From assembly GCF_011745365.1 (NCBI RefSeq), contig NW_024468909.1, positions 2,294,001 to 2,358,000 of the forward strand: 64,000 nt of DNA. Reading direction: 5' to 3'. The notes under the pieces are model-generated. The model made no database searches. It was not told the origin of the DNA and saw nothing but the letters and a program-made list of their open reading frames with translations. Every line of letters starts with the position of its first letter. Within the stretch, counting starts at the first letter, position 1. The DNA is from Cryphonectria parasitica EP155 (taxonomy: Eukaryota > Ascomycota > Sordariomycetes > Diaporthales > Cryphonectriaceae). This document shows, in pieces, positions 10,599-21,053 of this stretch. The translations under genes and the position numbers were made by a program.

Positions 10599-11981
10599 AT
10601 GGCCGACAGCGTCGGCAGTCAGCCCATCGGCCCAGGCGCTGAGCCTGCGGGGCCGCGATCCAGATCATCGACCATTGCGTCCAAGATCTCTGGCAGGGTG
10701 CGAAGCCTATCTAAGGACTTCGAGGCGTCCAACCCACCAGCGGGTTTCATGGCAGCCACGAGCGAATTCGCCTCTTCAGCCGTGGTAGGGGACGCGCTGC
10801 GGAGGAACAGCAGCGCTGGTCCAGGAACCCCTTCCCGAAGACAAACGTTTACCGAACAGTCGACCGAGCTCGTACCTCGCGAGAGCGCCGAGGACAAGAG
10901 CAACCGCAGCCAAGATAAGACAGAAGGAGGGAAACGGGAACAGGGTGAAGAGGGGGACACGAATGCGGTGGTTGCGTCTACGTCTGCAGAGAAGGACGCT
11001 TCGCCATCCATCTCGGATGATACCGCGCCCGCCGTCATAATCGAAAAGAGCCAGGATGGGGGAATGGGAACCGAACCTTTCGACAACGGATACCACTTCC
11101 CACCAAGCTACCCAAAGCGCGAGGCCTTCAAACATGGCCTGGTGTCATTCCTGCGGTACTCGATCACGCCCATGGGCTTCTGCGTGGTGCTGTACGGGCT
11201 CAACGTGGTTGCATGGGGAGGCATGCTGTTCCTCCTCCTCTGCAATGCCTCTCCGGCCATGTGCTACCCTTCCTGCAATGACATCAACTCTCCGCGGCGG
11301 GTTTGGATAGAATACGATTCGCAGGTGCTCACGGCCCTCTTCAGCCTGACGGCCTTTGGGCTTGCGCCGTGGCGATTCCGGGATTTGTACTACCTGATGA
11401 AGTATCGCCTGCTGAGTCGGCAGGATGCGCTCCGTCAGCTGGCTGGCATCCACCGCGACTGGTTCCGGCTGCCTGCATCGTCGAGCTTGCCGGTTGATGT
11501 CGGGCCCGAGAACGCCGACAGTCTCTTGGCGCAAGGACAGATCCCGAAGGCTGCTGTGGCGATCCCAACCAAGAAGATGCCTGATCCTCCCCTGACTGCT
11601 GTGCGGGCACCACCGACCAAGGTTTGGAAGCTGGATTTTGTCATCTGGATGATGGTATGGAACACGCTGTTCCAGTGCGTTTTGTCTGGTGTGATGTGGG
11701 GGATGAGCCGCTACACCAGGCCCAGTTGGTCCACGGGTCTGTTCGTCGCCCTGGGCTGTATCGTTGCGGCCATAGGCGGTCTGGCCATGTTTCTGGAGGG
11801 CAAGAAGGTGAAGGGCATTGAGGGCGTACCGCTCTCAGACCGTGATCGCGAGAGGCTCGCCAGGGACAAAGAGCTGGGCATCACGCACTACAACAACATC
11901 AAAGACAGGCCATTGACCGAGGAAAAGAAGGGAAAGAAGAAAGACAAGAAGACGAAGAAACAAGACAAGCCTGTATCCTGA
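10599..11981 (+). CDS. DUF2985-type integral membrane protein
   Basis: Intronless 460-residue membrane protein of unknown function. The ATG sits in a strong context (ACCACCATGGCC). Residues 1-170 are Ser/Gly/acidic and probably cytosolic. Hydrophobic spans follow near 187-215 (MGFCVVLYGLNVVAWGG...), 243-258, 350-374 (DFVIWMMVWNTLFQCVL) and 382-403. Between spans lie RRVWIEYDSQVL, PWRFRDLYYLMKYRL and IHRDWFRLP, the pattern I associate with the fungal DUF2985 family. The C-terminus is strongly lysine-rich (EEKKGKKKDKKTKKQD), typical of a cytosolic tail or membrane-surface contact. Nothing suggests enzymatic activity. The family name is from memory, so treat it as probable. Confidence 0.8.
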   Translation: MADSVGSQPIGPGAEPAGPRSRSSTIASKISGRVRSLSKDFEASNPPAGFMAATSEFASSAVVGDALRRNSSAGPGTPSRRQTFTEQSTELVPRESAEDKSNRSQDKTEGGKREQGEEGDTNAVVASTSAEKDASPSISDDTAPAVIIEKSQDGGMGTEPFDNGYHFPPSYPKREAFKHGLVSFLRYSITPMGFCVVLYGLNVVAWGGMLFLLLCNASPAMCYPSCNDINSPRRVWIEYDSQVLTALFSLTAFGLAPWRFRDLYYLMKYRLLSRQDALRQLAGIHRDWFRLPASSSLPVDVGPENADSLLAQGQIPKAAVAIPTKKMPDPPLTAVRAPPTKVWKLDFVIWMMVWNTLFQCVLSGVMWGMSRYTRPSWSTGLFVALGCIVAAIGGLAMFLEGKKVKGIEGVPLSDRDRERLARDKELGITHYNNIKDRPLTEEKKGKKKDKKTKKQDKPVS

Positions 11982-14072
11982 GAGTGGCTCTGCTCGTCAG
12001 ACGACCTTTGACGACGCGACGACCTACATATACATTATAATACCTCTTCTACGACATATATATTCAGACGGAGCCTAGCATAGGCACACATGTGCGCATG
12101 TTACCATGAATGGCTTCTTTGAGCGTGCCCGGCAGATCTGGACTTTGCAAAATCCTCCTCGCCTTTGTGCTACTCCATCTCAACCTGGTGCCTCGTGAAA
12201 ATCGTCACCCGTTTATGGCGTGTCACCTCGGAAGGCTCCGCACCCAGTCAATACTATTAGCCATATCATTGCTTCGCAACAGCATCGTCATGCTTGTCAA
12301 AGACCAGACACCCCTTCTTTCTAAGTCATGCAGATGCTTATAAGAAAGAGCCATTCCATTGCTTAGACAAGACTAAGCCGAGTTTGAAGTAGATACAGTC
12401 CGTCTGGCTCGACAAGAAAGCTCTTTCTGATCCTGCAAAGCTGAATTTATAGCTTTCCTGCTTGAATAGTATTCTCACATCTAGTTTGGATCATTTCCCA
12501 GAATAATGATATGAATAGAGACGGCGTCTCCGGCCGTCTCCGGCTGTGTCCTAAATTCTCGTCACGCGTCAAATCACTAGCAGTGCTGCCGGTCAGGCGT
12601 TTTCTGCTATGCTCTATTGGATAGAGAAAAAGCGGAGTGCTCAGGATGAGGTTAATTACGCAGATCTGAGTTATCTACTTCAAAAAGAGTTTGATAGTTG
12701 GCAAGACAAGTTTTGCTTTCTTTTCTAAATCACATTGGATTATACTAAAACAATCAGTATTGAAGCCTCATTCTGAATATTCACCTAATTAGCTTTGATA
12801 CTATAAATTGTACTTCCTATCTCACAATATATCCTTTGAACAGTGCTCGATACAGTCATGTCCATACATACACAAGAGGTTACATAATCGTAATCCCCAA
12901 CTTCACCTTGAGCTGAACATGTATTGACCTGAAATAGAGAAGAAGATGATGACGATGATGATGACAGCTGCATCGACAGCGCTGTCGGCGGCCTTCGGAG
13001 GGCTGGCCATCCTCTTCGGCGGGACCGACCCGGAGGCGCCGGCCAACGACGAGCGTCCAGGCTCGGGCGCCACCACCATCATCCTCCCCCTGGGGTACGT
13101 CGTACCGGGAGCGACTATTACCATCTCTGTGGGCACCGGGACATGCCCACGCCCACTGCCGCCTCCTCCTCCGCTCCCACCGTCGCGGCAGCCCAGCCAC
13201 CTCCGCTGCCGGCGCAGTCTCCCGCGTCCCCGGCTGCGGCCCCCAGGCCCGCCTCTTCGGCCTCCGGCCCCTCAGATAGTGAGGTTGGCAGCCACAAAAG
13301 CCAGAAGAAAAGTCGAAACGGAAGGAAATCGGAAGGAAGCATGGGAGGCTAAGTAAGGAATCGTGGCCGGGAAGCCGGGGCCTGCGCCGGTTCGGCACCG
13401 GGAGAGTACGCTATACTGCATCGCCCGGGGGGGGGGGGGGAGTGGAGCTGAGTTAGCAGGGACAGTGCAGCGACATTTGCACTTTGTTGACATCAGAGAT
13501 GACGATTCTCGACCTTCCAGCATTGCGACGCAGGAGAGAATTCTTGTATTTGCTTTTGGGTCATGCATTGAGCTAGATCGTTCCAAAGTCAACAAAACAC
13601 GTATTATGGTACTTCGTTCACTACGCACGTGAACATGTCAGCATGGATATTAATAGGGGAGGCCACGAGACATGTGTCTCGCCCCAAGACAGGCCTGTCC
13701 ACGGGTCGTCTCAGCGGGAAGCAACCATGCCGAGCAAGCGAGTGAGCGGGTACGTACCCCTGCACCCCTGCAGCTCGGGCACTTCCCTCCTGCGCCTTCG
13801 CCAACCACCACCTCGCAAAGAACCCTCGGCCATACGGTATCGGGTCTTGAATAGGCAACAACAACCTTTTTTGTTTCTGTCCTTCCAAAAAGGACCTCTG
13901 CACTGTCCCATAGCACCTGGCAGTGCAAGGCTTGGTCGCGACAACTTGACTGGCTAGCTGATCCACCGTCTGGTCCCGGATCGCTATCGCACTCTACGAC
14001 GAGGCTCCTATCTTGGCCCTCGATCACCGCTCACGCTACACAGCGGTTCAACACCAGGCAAAACTCGTCAAG
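11982..14072. other. Long intergenic region with a GC-rich island
   Basis: About 2.1 kb without a convincing gene. The stretch 12,000-12,890 is AT-rich. At 12,930-13,360 the base composition turns sharply GC-rich and both strands are open. The plus strand shows a 69-codon Pro/Ala/Ser-rich frame (13,143-13,352) and a 136-codon frame (12,946-13,356). The minus strand shows a frame ending in a hydrophobic AAVIIIVIIFF segment (12,903-13,136). No family is recognised and no splice model is clearly best. A G(12) run lies near 13,429-13,440. The SLC35F6-like promoter occupies the right end. Confidence 0.4.
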
Positions 14073-15523
14073 ATGGCAAATAGGGCTGCGATCCCATTTC
14101 TTGTGGGGATGATGCTCCTCACAGGCGTGTGCAATACCCTCCTTACCAAGTACCAGGTGCGTGTGTAACTTGCGTCCCAGTATCGGCAGCATCCTGCCCG
14201 CCTCTACAGCCAGCTGTTATACATCTACTGTAACGGCGCTCTGACCAGCCTTCAATCTATAGGACAACCAATGCGTCCGCAATTGCGACGACCCTGATCC
14301 AAAGAACCACAAGACATTCGAACAGCCTGTGATCCAAACAGCCCAAATGTTCGTCGGCGAGACGGGTTGCTGGCTCGTCGTGGGCCTTATCAATCTGTGG
14401 CGCCGCTACATCTCCAAGTCATCCGCCGAGGACGCCGAATATGAGCCTGTGAACACCTCCGAGGCCGACGCAGATATCAACTCGGACGCGCGCAGCGTAC
14501 ACTCCACGACGGCGCTGAACCCGAACGGCAGCGATGACGCCAACGGCCACAGCAAGCACGTCGTCGCGAGCGACGAAACTCTCAAGGGCGCCCGGGTGCT
14601 CCTGCTGGCCCTGCCTGCGATCTGTGATATTCTCGGCACGACGCTCATGAATGCCGGCCTGCTGCTGGTCGCAGCCTCGATCTACCAGATGACCCGTGGC
14701 GCCCTGGTGCTGTTCGTCGGCTTGTTCAGCATTTTGTTCCTCAAGCGCAAGCTGCACCTGTTCCAGTGGACGTCGCTCGTGGGCGTTGTCCTGGGTGTCG
14801 CGATCGTGGGTCTGGCTGGTGCCATCTGGCCCGACCAGAAGAAGAGCGAGGCACACGCCACCGAGGTCGGTGCAGACGCGCTGCTGGCCATTGTGGGTGT
14901 GCTCATGATCGCAGGTGCGCAGATCTTCACCGCAACGCAGTTTGTTGTGGAGGAGTGGCTGCTGGAGCGCTCGACTATTGACCCCATCCGTGTCGTCGGC
15001 TGGGAGGGGTTGTTCGGGTTCCTGGTGACCTTGTTGGGGATGATCGTCCTCCACTTCGCCATCGGCAGGACGGACGCCGGAAAGAATGGCCCGTTCGACA
15101 TGGTGGAGGGCTGGAAGCAGTGGACAGGCAACCTGAAGGTGCTGGTTTCGAGCGTGTTGATCATGTTCAGCATTGGGTAAGTTCACATGTGCCCCTCACC
15201 TAGGAAGACGGATGATTTGCTGTGTAGCGATAACTAATTACAAATATGACTGCAGTGGGTTCAATTTCTTTGGCCTCTCTGTTACCCGCTCCGTGAGCGC
15301 CACGTCTCGCTCTACCATCGACACTTGCAGGACTCTCTTCATCTGGATCGTCTCTCTTGGCCTCGGCTGGGAGACGTTCAAATGGCTACAGGTTCTTGGC
15401 TTCGCCCTGCTGGTGTACTTCACCTTCCTGTTTAACGGCATCGTCCAGCCGCCCTTTGAATTCCTCCGGCCGAAGGAGGAGGTTGAGGAATTACTGCCCG
15501 AGGAGCCTGTTGAGCATATTTAA
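14073..15523 (+). CDS. SLC35F6-like drug/metabolite-type transporter
   Basis: Three exons (14073-14156, 14263-15176, 15256-15523) give 421 residues. This is a multi-span membrane protein of the drug/metabolite transporter superfamily, close in layout to SLC35F6. It starts MANRAAIPFLVGMMLLTGVC, an N-terminal span, and continues NTLLTKYQ-DNQCVRNC. A hydrophilic loop (about residues 85-135) is followed by repeated hydrophobic segments, including LLLALPAICDILGTTLMNAG, the signature-like stretch MTRGALVLFVGLFSILFL and WTSLVGVVLGVAIVGLAG. The last exon holds GFNFFGLSVTR and ends in an acidic tail EEVEELLPEEPVEHI. SLC35F6 relatives are endomembrane or mitochondrial proteins of uncertain substrate; localisation here is not readable. 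The exon sum is in frame, which supports the model. Confidence 0.87.
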
Positions 15524-16281
15524 GAGACGTGCTAGATGTTTGTCTGTGTTGTGAAGGGGTTTCATCATGGAGTTTAGGTTTGGTTTTGTACAAGCTTGAG
15601 TGATCAATATTGCATATCATTTGGGCATCTGTGGGCCATTCAATCCAGGCTTGGATTTGGGATATAGTTGGGAATATTACTCCTTTTATTTTTCAATGAA
15701 TTCTTGAGGGCCGAGGATAGATCATTTTCAGCTATCTATTCTAGTACATTTGCCAATAGAGCTGAATGGCGTTACGTATAAACCCATGTGCAGACACTAA
15801 ACTCGTAGGGACAGTACCTGTCACATAATCACTGATGATGAAGAAGATCATACATGGAGGAGACGAATAACTGAATGATTGATACTACTGCATCAGCAAC
15901 CTCTAACAACCTTGTCTTCTCCGGTCTGATGGCCAAAGGCAAACAACAGATTCATTTCTAGCAAAATCAGTTCGCCATCCAATGGTCCATCCAACCCGTG
16001 CACCTCAAAACTCCAGCAGAAAAAGAAGAAAAGCAGATGTATATGCAAGTGAAAATTTGGCTCAGCCTCCGTCCTCGTTTACAGTACTGTGCCAGCCGCA
16101 TGGCCAAGTTGCACATGTCCCGAAACGGCTTCGACCCCCCCCCCCCTCCGGCACACTCTCTCTCTTTGAAAATCCCACAGCCTTAACACGACCCCCAGTG
16201 TATTGTTTGTCCCCGTCCTAGGCCAGTGTTCTCGTTTGACGCCGGCCTCCCCCCTCCTCACCCTCTCCGCGTCCACCTTTA
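15524..16281. other. Intergenic spacer between convergent genes
   Basis: Holds the 3' ends of the transporter (+) and the Yippee gene (-). It is AT-rich, with a C(11) run near 16,136-16,146. No gene is seen. Confidence 0.6.
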
Positions 16282-16772
16282 TCAGCTCACCACCATGAGT
16301 AGCTCTGCCTCCAGGATGAACTTGCCCTCCTTGTATTTCTCGGACGTCTCGTAGGCTCTGTCATACTTCCAGCCAACGACCTCGCCGCAGCCCCGACAGG
16401 AGATATCTCGGACCACGTGGCGGCCCGTGGTCATGTTACGCTCGGATGGGTCGGAGGAGTTGATGTTGACGACTGTGTTGAAGAGGTAGGCTTTGCCGTG
16501 CTGGCCGCGGAAGTTCTATAGATTGGGAAGAAGAGGGGAGGGTGGGGTATATGTTAGCCGGATGGGGTTGTGCTGAAAGGTACAAACGTGTCCGGTGAGG
16601 AACGATGAGGAACAGAAGGGAGGATGAGGAGAGAAGAGAGAGAGAGAGGAGAGGAGAAAGAAGCAGGACATACTCGGCTGAGGATGTGATCGTGGTCTGC
16701 TAGGTGTGCATGACATTTATAGCAGCCGTAGATCTTGGTGCCGTCGAGGTATGTATTATATTTCAGACCCAT
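16282..16772 (-). CDS. Yippee family zinc-binding protein
   Basis: Two exons (16772-16674 and 16515-16282) separated by a 158-nt intron give 110 residues, the usual size of Yippee proteins. Exon 1 starts MGLKYNTYLDGTKIYGCYKC; exon 2 starts NFRGQHGKAYLFNTVVN, the family's most conserved block. Two zinc-binding CxxC pairs are present, CYKC and CRGCG, separated by the usual spacing, followed by VGWKYDRAYETSEKYKEGKF. The protein ends LLMVVS. Short Yippee proteins are conserved eukaryotic zinc proteins; in yeasts and animals some act with CTLH/GID ubiquitin ligases, but that role is inferred, not shown here. This gene is easily missed because each exon is under 240 nt. Confidence 0.92.
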
Positions 16773-17948
16773 TTCTATTGTTGTGCTTAACGTAGTACAC
16801 TGGTTTTGCCCACACCACCGTCCGTCTTGGTCGTCGTCGTTGTTTGTGGGTCGTGCGTAATCGGAGTGTCTCTGTTGACAACAAAGATTCGGGAAGAGCA
16901 AAATGACTGCCGGGAATCTTCTATCGCAAAGACAGTCTGGGGGTCGAGTAAAATCCACGCAACCAAGGCTGGAAGGGGAAAGAAGGAAGGGTCACTCGGC
17001 AGAGGTGAAGGAGGCCTTCTTACGTTCGTGTGTGACGGTTGGATGGAGAACGGTCGTGGAAGGCGGTTGAAGCAGCGGTCGAAGCCTGACAAGAGCGTGT
17101 GAGAATCGGTCACCTGCTTGCTTGCTGACGACCGACCGCGACAAGATTGTTGGCTCGGGCGTTCGGGGGGTTCTCAATCGGTGGTGGTGCCTCGGTATCG
17201 ACTCCTGCGGATTACGTTTGACGGAGTCCGACCTTGGCTTTATCCTGTCAGACTCGTTAAGGCAGGTCCCCTTTGTTTGCACATGCAGAGGTGACTCTGT
17301 CTTTTGTCCTTCTCACAAATACACATAAGCAGGGAGTGGGTGGGAGTAGGTTTCGAGAAGACTATCTGTCGTCTAGGCATCGAGCAATCATGGTGGTGGA
17401 GGTGACAAAGTATGTATGTAGTAGTTAGGTGCACAGCTGACGGTTCTGGGTGTTACGGTGCGGGTCACAGGCCCAGAAGGGCAGTGAAAGGAGGGGCTGG
17501 CTCACTGGCGTCATCATTGGGAGCAGGGGGACTCTCACATGCCGGAAACGAGCCGATTGGGGTCATAGACATGAAGCCAACAGCGTGGGGTTTTAGTGTG
17601 TGGAACTTTCCATTAAGACCCCTGCTACCGCCCTCTGCAGTCAGTCTAAGGAAGTACTGACTTACTTTTCTTGCTGCAGTGACAAGTGACTTCAAACCAA
17701 ATGTGACTGGTTTCACTATCCAACTTCTACAAAGACTTATTTCTTTCTCAACATCCCTTCTGGGATAGATTGGGCATAGTCAATTGGCCAGAAAGCCTTC
17801 TTGGGCCTATGAGGCTGATGGAGAGAAGAAGCACATCACGACTCTATTACTCGATGAGGTGCCAATGCTCGAGATTCAGTCACATCAATTAGTTGGCAAT
17901 GCCACTCCAGGTTGACCTGCACCGATTCAAGTGACTGAGAGAGTCAAG
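16773..17948. other. Divergent promoter region
   Basis: Upstream of the Yippee gene (-) and the metallophosphatase (+). Open frames on both strands (for example 16,806-17,102) have low-complexity, spacer-like composition. No gene is supported. A 5' leader exon for Yippee may lie at 16,780-17,200. Confidence 0.55.
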
Positions 17949-19229
17949 ATGGCACAGAAATCTCGACCTTGGGGCCCCTGCCTGAGCACAGGTCTCATGC
18001 TCTCAGCGTTCCTGATGACCTTCGTTCTCTTCTCCGTCTTGCTATCGATGACTTGGCCCCATCCTCGGCCACCCGAGCTGTCTCACCCTCCAGAACCCGT
18101 TGTCGAGGACCAAACACCGGGGCTCTATCTACGAAACAACAAAAAGTTCACCTTGGCCATCTTCTCTGACCTGCACTTTGGGGAGGAGGAACATGGGTGG
18201 GGCATCAACCAAGACATCAACTCAACGAGGGTGATGAACACAGTACTGGATAAGGAGCCATCCGTCGACCTGGTGGTGTTGAACGGCGACCTAATCACGG
18301 GCGAGAATACCTTCAAGGAAAACTCATCAGCCTATGTCGACCAGATCGTCGTGCCGATGGTCAGTCGCAACATTCCCTGGGCATCGACGTACGGCAACCA
18401 CGACTCCAAGTTTAACCTCTCCAGAGAGGCGATTCTCCAGGCTGAGAAGAAATACGCGCTGTCTTACACGCGGCAGATGGGCCAAGGCCTGCCTGGGGTT
18501 ACAAACTACTACTTGTTGGTGCAGACGGGAGACGGGCGGCCTGTCGCTGTGATCTGGTTCTTTGATTCTCGCGGGGGCGCATCGTACCAGCAAGACCCGT
18601 CTGGCCAGGACGACCTTCCAAACTGGGTGGCAGACGAGACCGCAGCCTGGTTCACGGCAGCTAGCAGGAAGATCCGCTCCCGGTACGGTCGCCTGCCGAG
18701 CATTGCCTTTGTCCATATCCCCCCTCATCCATTCCTTGCCGCGCAGGAGGCCGGCCTGGACCCGGCGCACTTCCCTGGCCTCAACGAGGACGTCCCAGTG
18801 GCCATACAGGGGAAAGGAGACAGCGATGATGGATTCGTCGACGCGCTCCTGGGGGAAGAGGGACAACTATTGCACAGCATCTACGTGGGACACGACCACG
18901 GCGATGCATGGTGCAGTGTCTGGCCGGTATCACGACCACGAGGACGGCGACGCCATGATGAAATGATTGCTGGCGGTGGCGGCGACGACGAGGAGCATTC
19001 GGGACCCTTCCTCTGCTTCTCGAGGCATACCGGCTATGGCGGCTATGGGACGTGGGATCGTGGGTCTCGCATCGTGCAGCTGTCTTTCGAGGACACTGAC
19101 GGCGACGGGCTCTTGGACGACGATGACGAGCTGCGGGTTGACACCTGGGTGAGGATGGAGAGCGGGAAGAGCATCGCACGGGTCTCGCTGAACGAGACAT
19201 ACGGCTCTGATGTCTACGAGGGCGATTGA
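17949..19229 (+). CDS. Membrane-anchored calcineurin-like metallophosphatase (Dcr2 type)
   Basis: Single-exon protein of 426 residues. The first ATG is at 17949; the frame is open slightly upstream but only with a GTG. An N-terminal signal-anchor (about residues 13-37, LSTGLMLSAFLMTFVLFSVL) suggests a secretory or membrane protein. The five metallophosphoesterase blocks are complete: DLHFG (about 74), GDLITGEN (about 113), GNHD (about 149), HIPPH (about 256) and GHDHGD (about 314). These ligands bind a two-metal centre that hydrolyses phosphoesters. FSRHTGYGGYG near the end is typical of fungal Dcr2/purple-acid-phosphatase-like proteins. An insert rich in Arg, Gly and Asp sits between GHDH and this block. 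Predicted N-glycosylation sites (NSS, NLS, NET) fit lumenal exposure. Substrate unknown. Confidence 0.88.
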   Translation: MAQKSRPWGPCLSTGLMLSAFLMTFVLFSVLLSMTWPHPRPPELSHPPEPVVEDQTPGLYLRNNKKFTLAIFSDLHFGEEEHGWGINQDINSTRVMNTVLDKEPSVDLVVLNGDLITGENTFKENSSAYVDQIVVPMVSRNIPWASTYGNHDSKFNLSREAILQAEKKYALSYTRQMGQGLPGVTNYYLLVQTGDGRPVAVIWFFDSRGGASYQQDPSGQDDLPNWVADETAAWFTAASRKIRSRYGRLPSIAFVHIPPHPFLAAQEAGLDPAHFPGLNEDVPVAIQGKGDSDDGFVDALLGEEGQLLHSIYVGHDHGDAWCSVWPVSRPRGRRRHDEMIAGGGGDDEEHSGPFLCFSRHTGYGGYGTWDRGSRIVQLSFEDTDGDGLLDDDDELRVDTWVRMESGKSIARVSLNETYGSDVYEGD

Positions 19230-21053
19230 GTTGAGTCTGACAGAGATCTCAAGAACCCCCGTTCTGGGGGGCATACGAAGACTGAAGTTCTCCCTAAGCC
19301 AAAATGACATGTGAGCGATGATCAGCACACAAAATCGTGCACGCTAAGTTTAGACCATTGCGTGGCCATGGGAGATGATCGTCCAAAGGATAGCTTCCAT
19401 TTCCCTTTCTTGTTCTCTGTCGGGACGATACTGCCTGGGATGGTTTGTAGGATCATAAGGTTTATTTGAATCAGCCTGTAGCTGATTCAGGTACTATTAA
19501 ACTCTGGGTGAATCAAGACTGCGTGTCTCTGCTGTCGGGTGCTCCAGGGCCGTGAAGGTCAAAGTGGACCTATTCCAGGGGATTTGCCAGGGGCGAGATA
19601 GCATGTCGTCCTATGTACATGCCATAGTAGTAATAGTAGTAGTCGTCGTAGCAGTAGTTCAAAGTAAATGACTTACTCGTAATAACGTTTCGCACCAGTG
19701 GGTAAAGAAGAAGGGGGAAGGGGAAGATGAAGGAGAACATACAAACAGAAAAAGAAATGATATTACACACGAATCATGGCCTTTCTTTCTGCAGAATTCA
19801 TAATTGTGTTTTCATTTCGAGCTTCTAGCCAGACAACAATATAATCTTCTATTGTCTTTAACATGCTACTGCAGTACTACTTACCAGGTACCTGACGATC
19901 ACCACATATTGTATGTAAGACCCAAGTACCGAGGCTGGAAAAGCTTAGCCTGGAAACAAGTGCTCAGTCCGGCGTTATCGCGATCTCCGAGCTGGGCCAG
20001 ACCTTGCCTTCGTCTTCCCCCCACACAAATATACATTTGTCCTGTTGTTGCCTTTCGCACCCTGACTATGTATGGATCGTGCAGCACCTCTGAAAGGAAA
20101 GCACGACTGCGCAACTGCCCGTGCCCCCAAGATCCAATCCAATGATGACGTCGGCAGCGGAACCCTCCCATCCCTGAGCGGTAACGCCGTGTTCTTCGTC
20201 GTCGTCGTCGTCGTCTTTCCTTCCCACACAGGCCCACAGTACGACAAGCCAAGCATCCTGGCTAGGTGAGGCTGCAATGTTACAATGGTCTGCTTCTGGC
20301 AAGTCGTCACGTGGTATGAGAGATAGCATCAAGAACCAAAGCTCATCCTCCAATGAAATGTCGCAAGTAATGGTTCCCGAGTGCCTTGCTCGAGTAAGTG
20401 CGTCCCAGGTGGCCGACTCCCCGGCTCCAGTGACCGAACCAAATCAGGAGGCAAGTAAAAAAAAAAGCAAGCATATGTGTGATGGTTGAGAGCACACAAT
20501 GCAAAGGCAGACAGTGGGCATTCTCTTCCCCCTTCTCCGCGAAACTTAAACCACCCGACCGACTTGTCTTGTGTTTTAGTCTTTTTTCATCTTTTTTATG
20601 TTTTTAGCCCCATGATGGACTGTGGCAGTGGAGGGCCGGAATTAGATATGTACCCGCTTGCATGGAAGAGGCATCCCTGACCGTCAACGCTGCCGCGAAG
20701 TACGCGCGTCGTACATCATCAGATGGGTCCTTGAGGGGAGAACTTGACAATTTCCATTTCCATGAGGGAATTGACCAGGCCGATCACGATTGATGTGGGC
20801 GGAATTGTGGTTCCTCTCGTCGCTGCATGGCTATGGATCTCTCTGCATACCTCCTTTCCCGGCGTTTGGGTTTTCTGGCGACGGAAGAAGGGGGTGGGGA
20901 AGAGTGAGGAGGGAGGGGAGTACGTACGCAGCTTCTTTTTATGTTTTATCTCGCGAGGATTGCATGTAGTGTGATGTGTTTGTCGTCGTGTTCTTTCTGT
21001 ATCTGTCTCTTGGAAAGGAACAATTTGTCCTCTCCGTCTTCAACAGCAGCAGG
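19230..21053. other. Long intergenic region
   Basis: About 1.8 kb with no supported gene. It contains short repeats such as TCG/GTC triplets at about 20,195-20,215 and TAG/TAA-rich triplets at about 19,625-19,645. A CRE-like TGACGTCG lies at about 20,147. The right end is the promoter and leader of the arylsulfotransferase-like gene. Confidence 0.55.

Noticed and set aside
14419..15186. 255-codon minus-strand frame opposite the SLC35F6-like gene
   Set aside because: Shadow of the transporter; it has His/Gln/Arg-rich unnatural composition.
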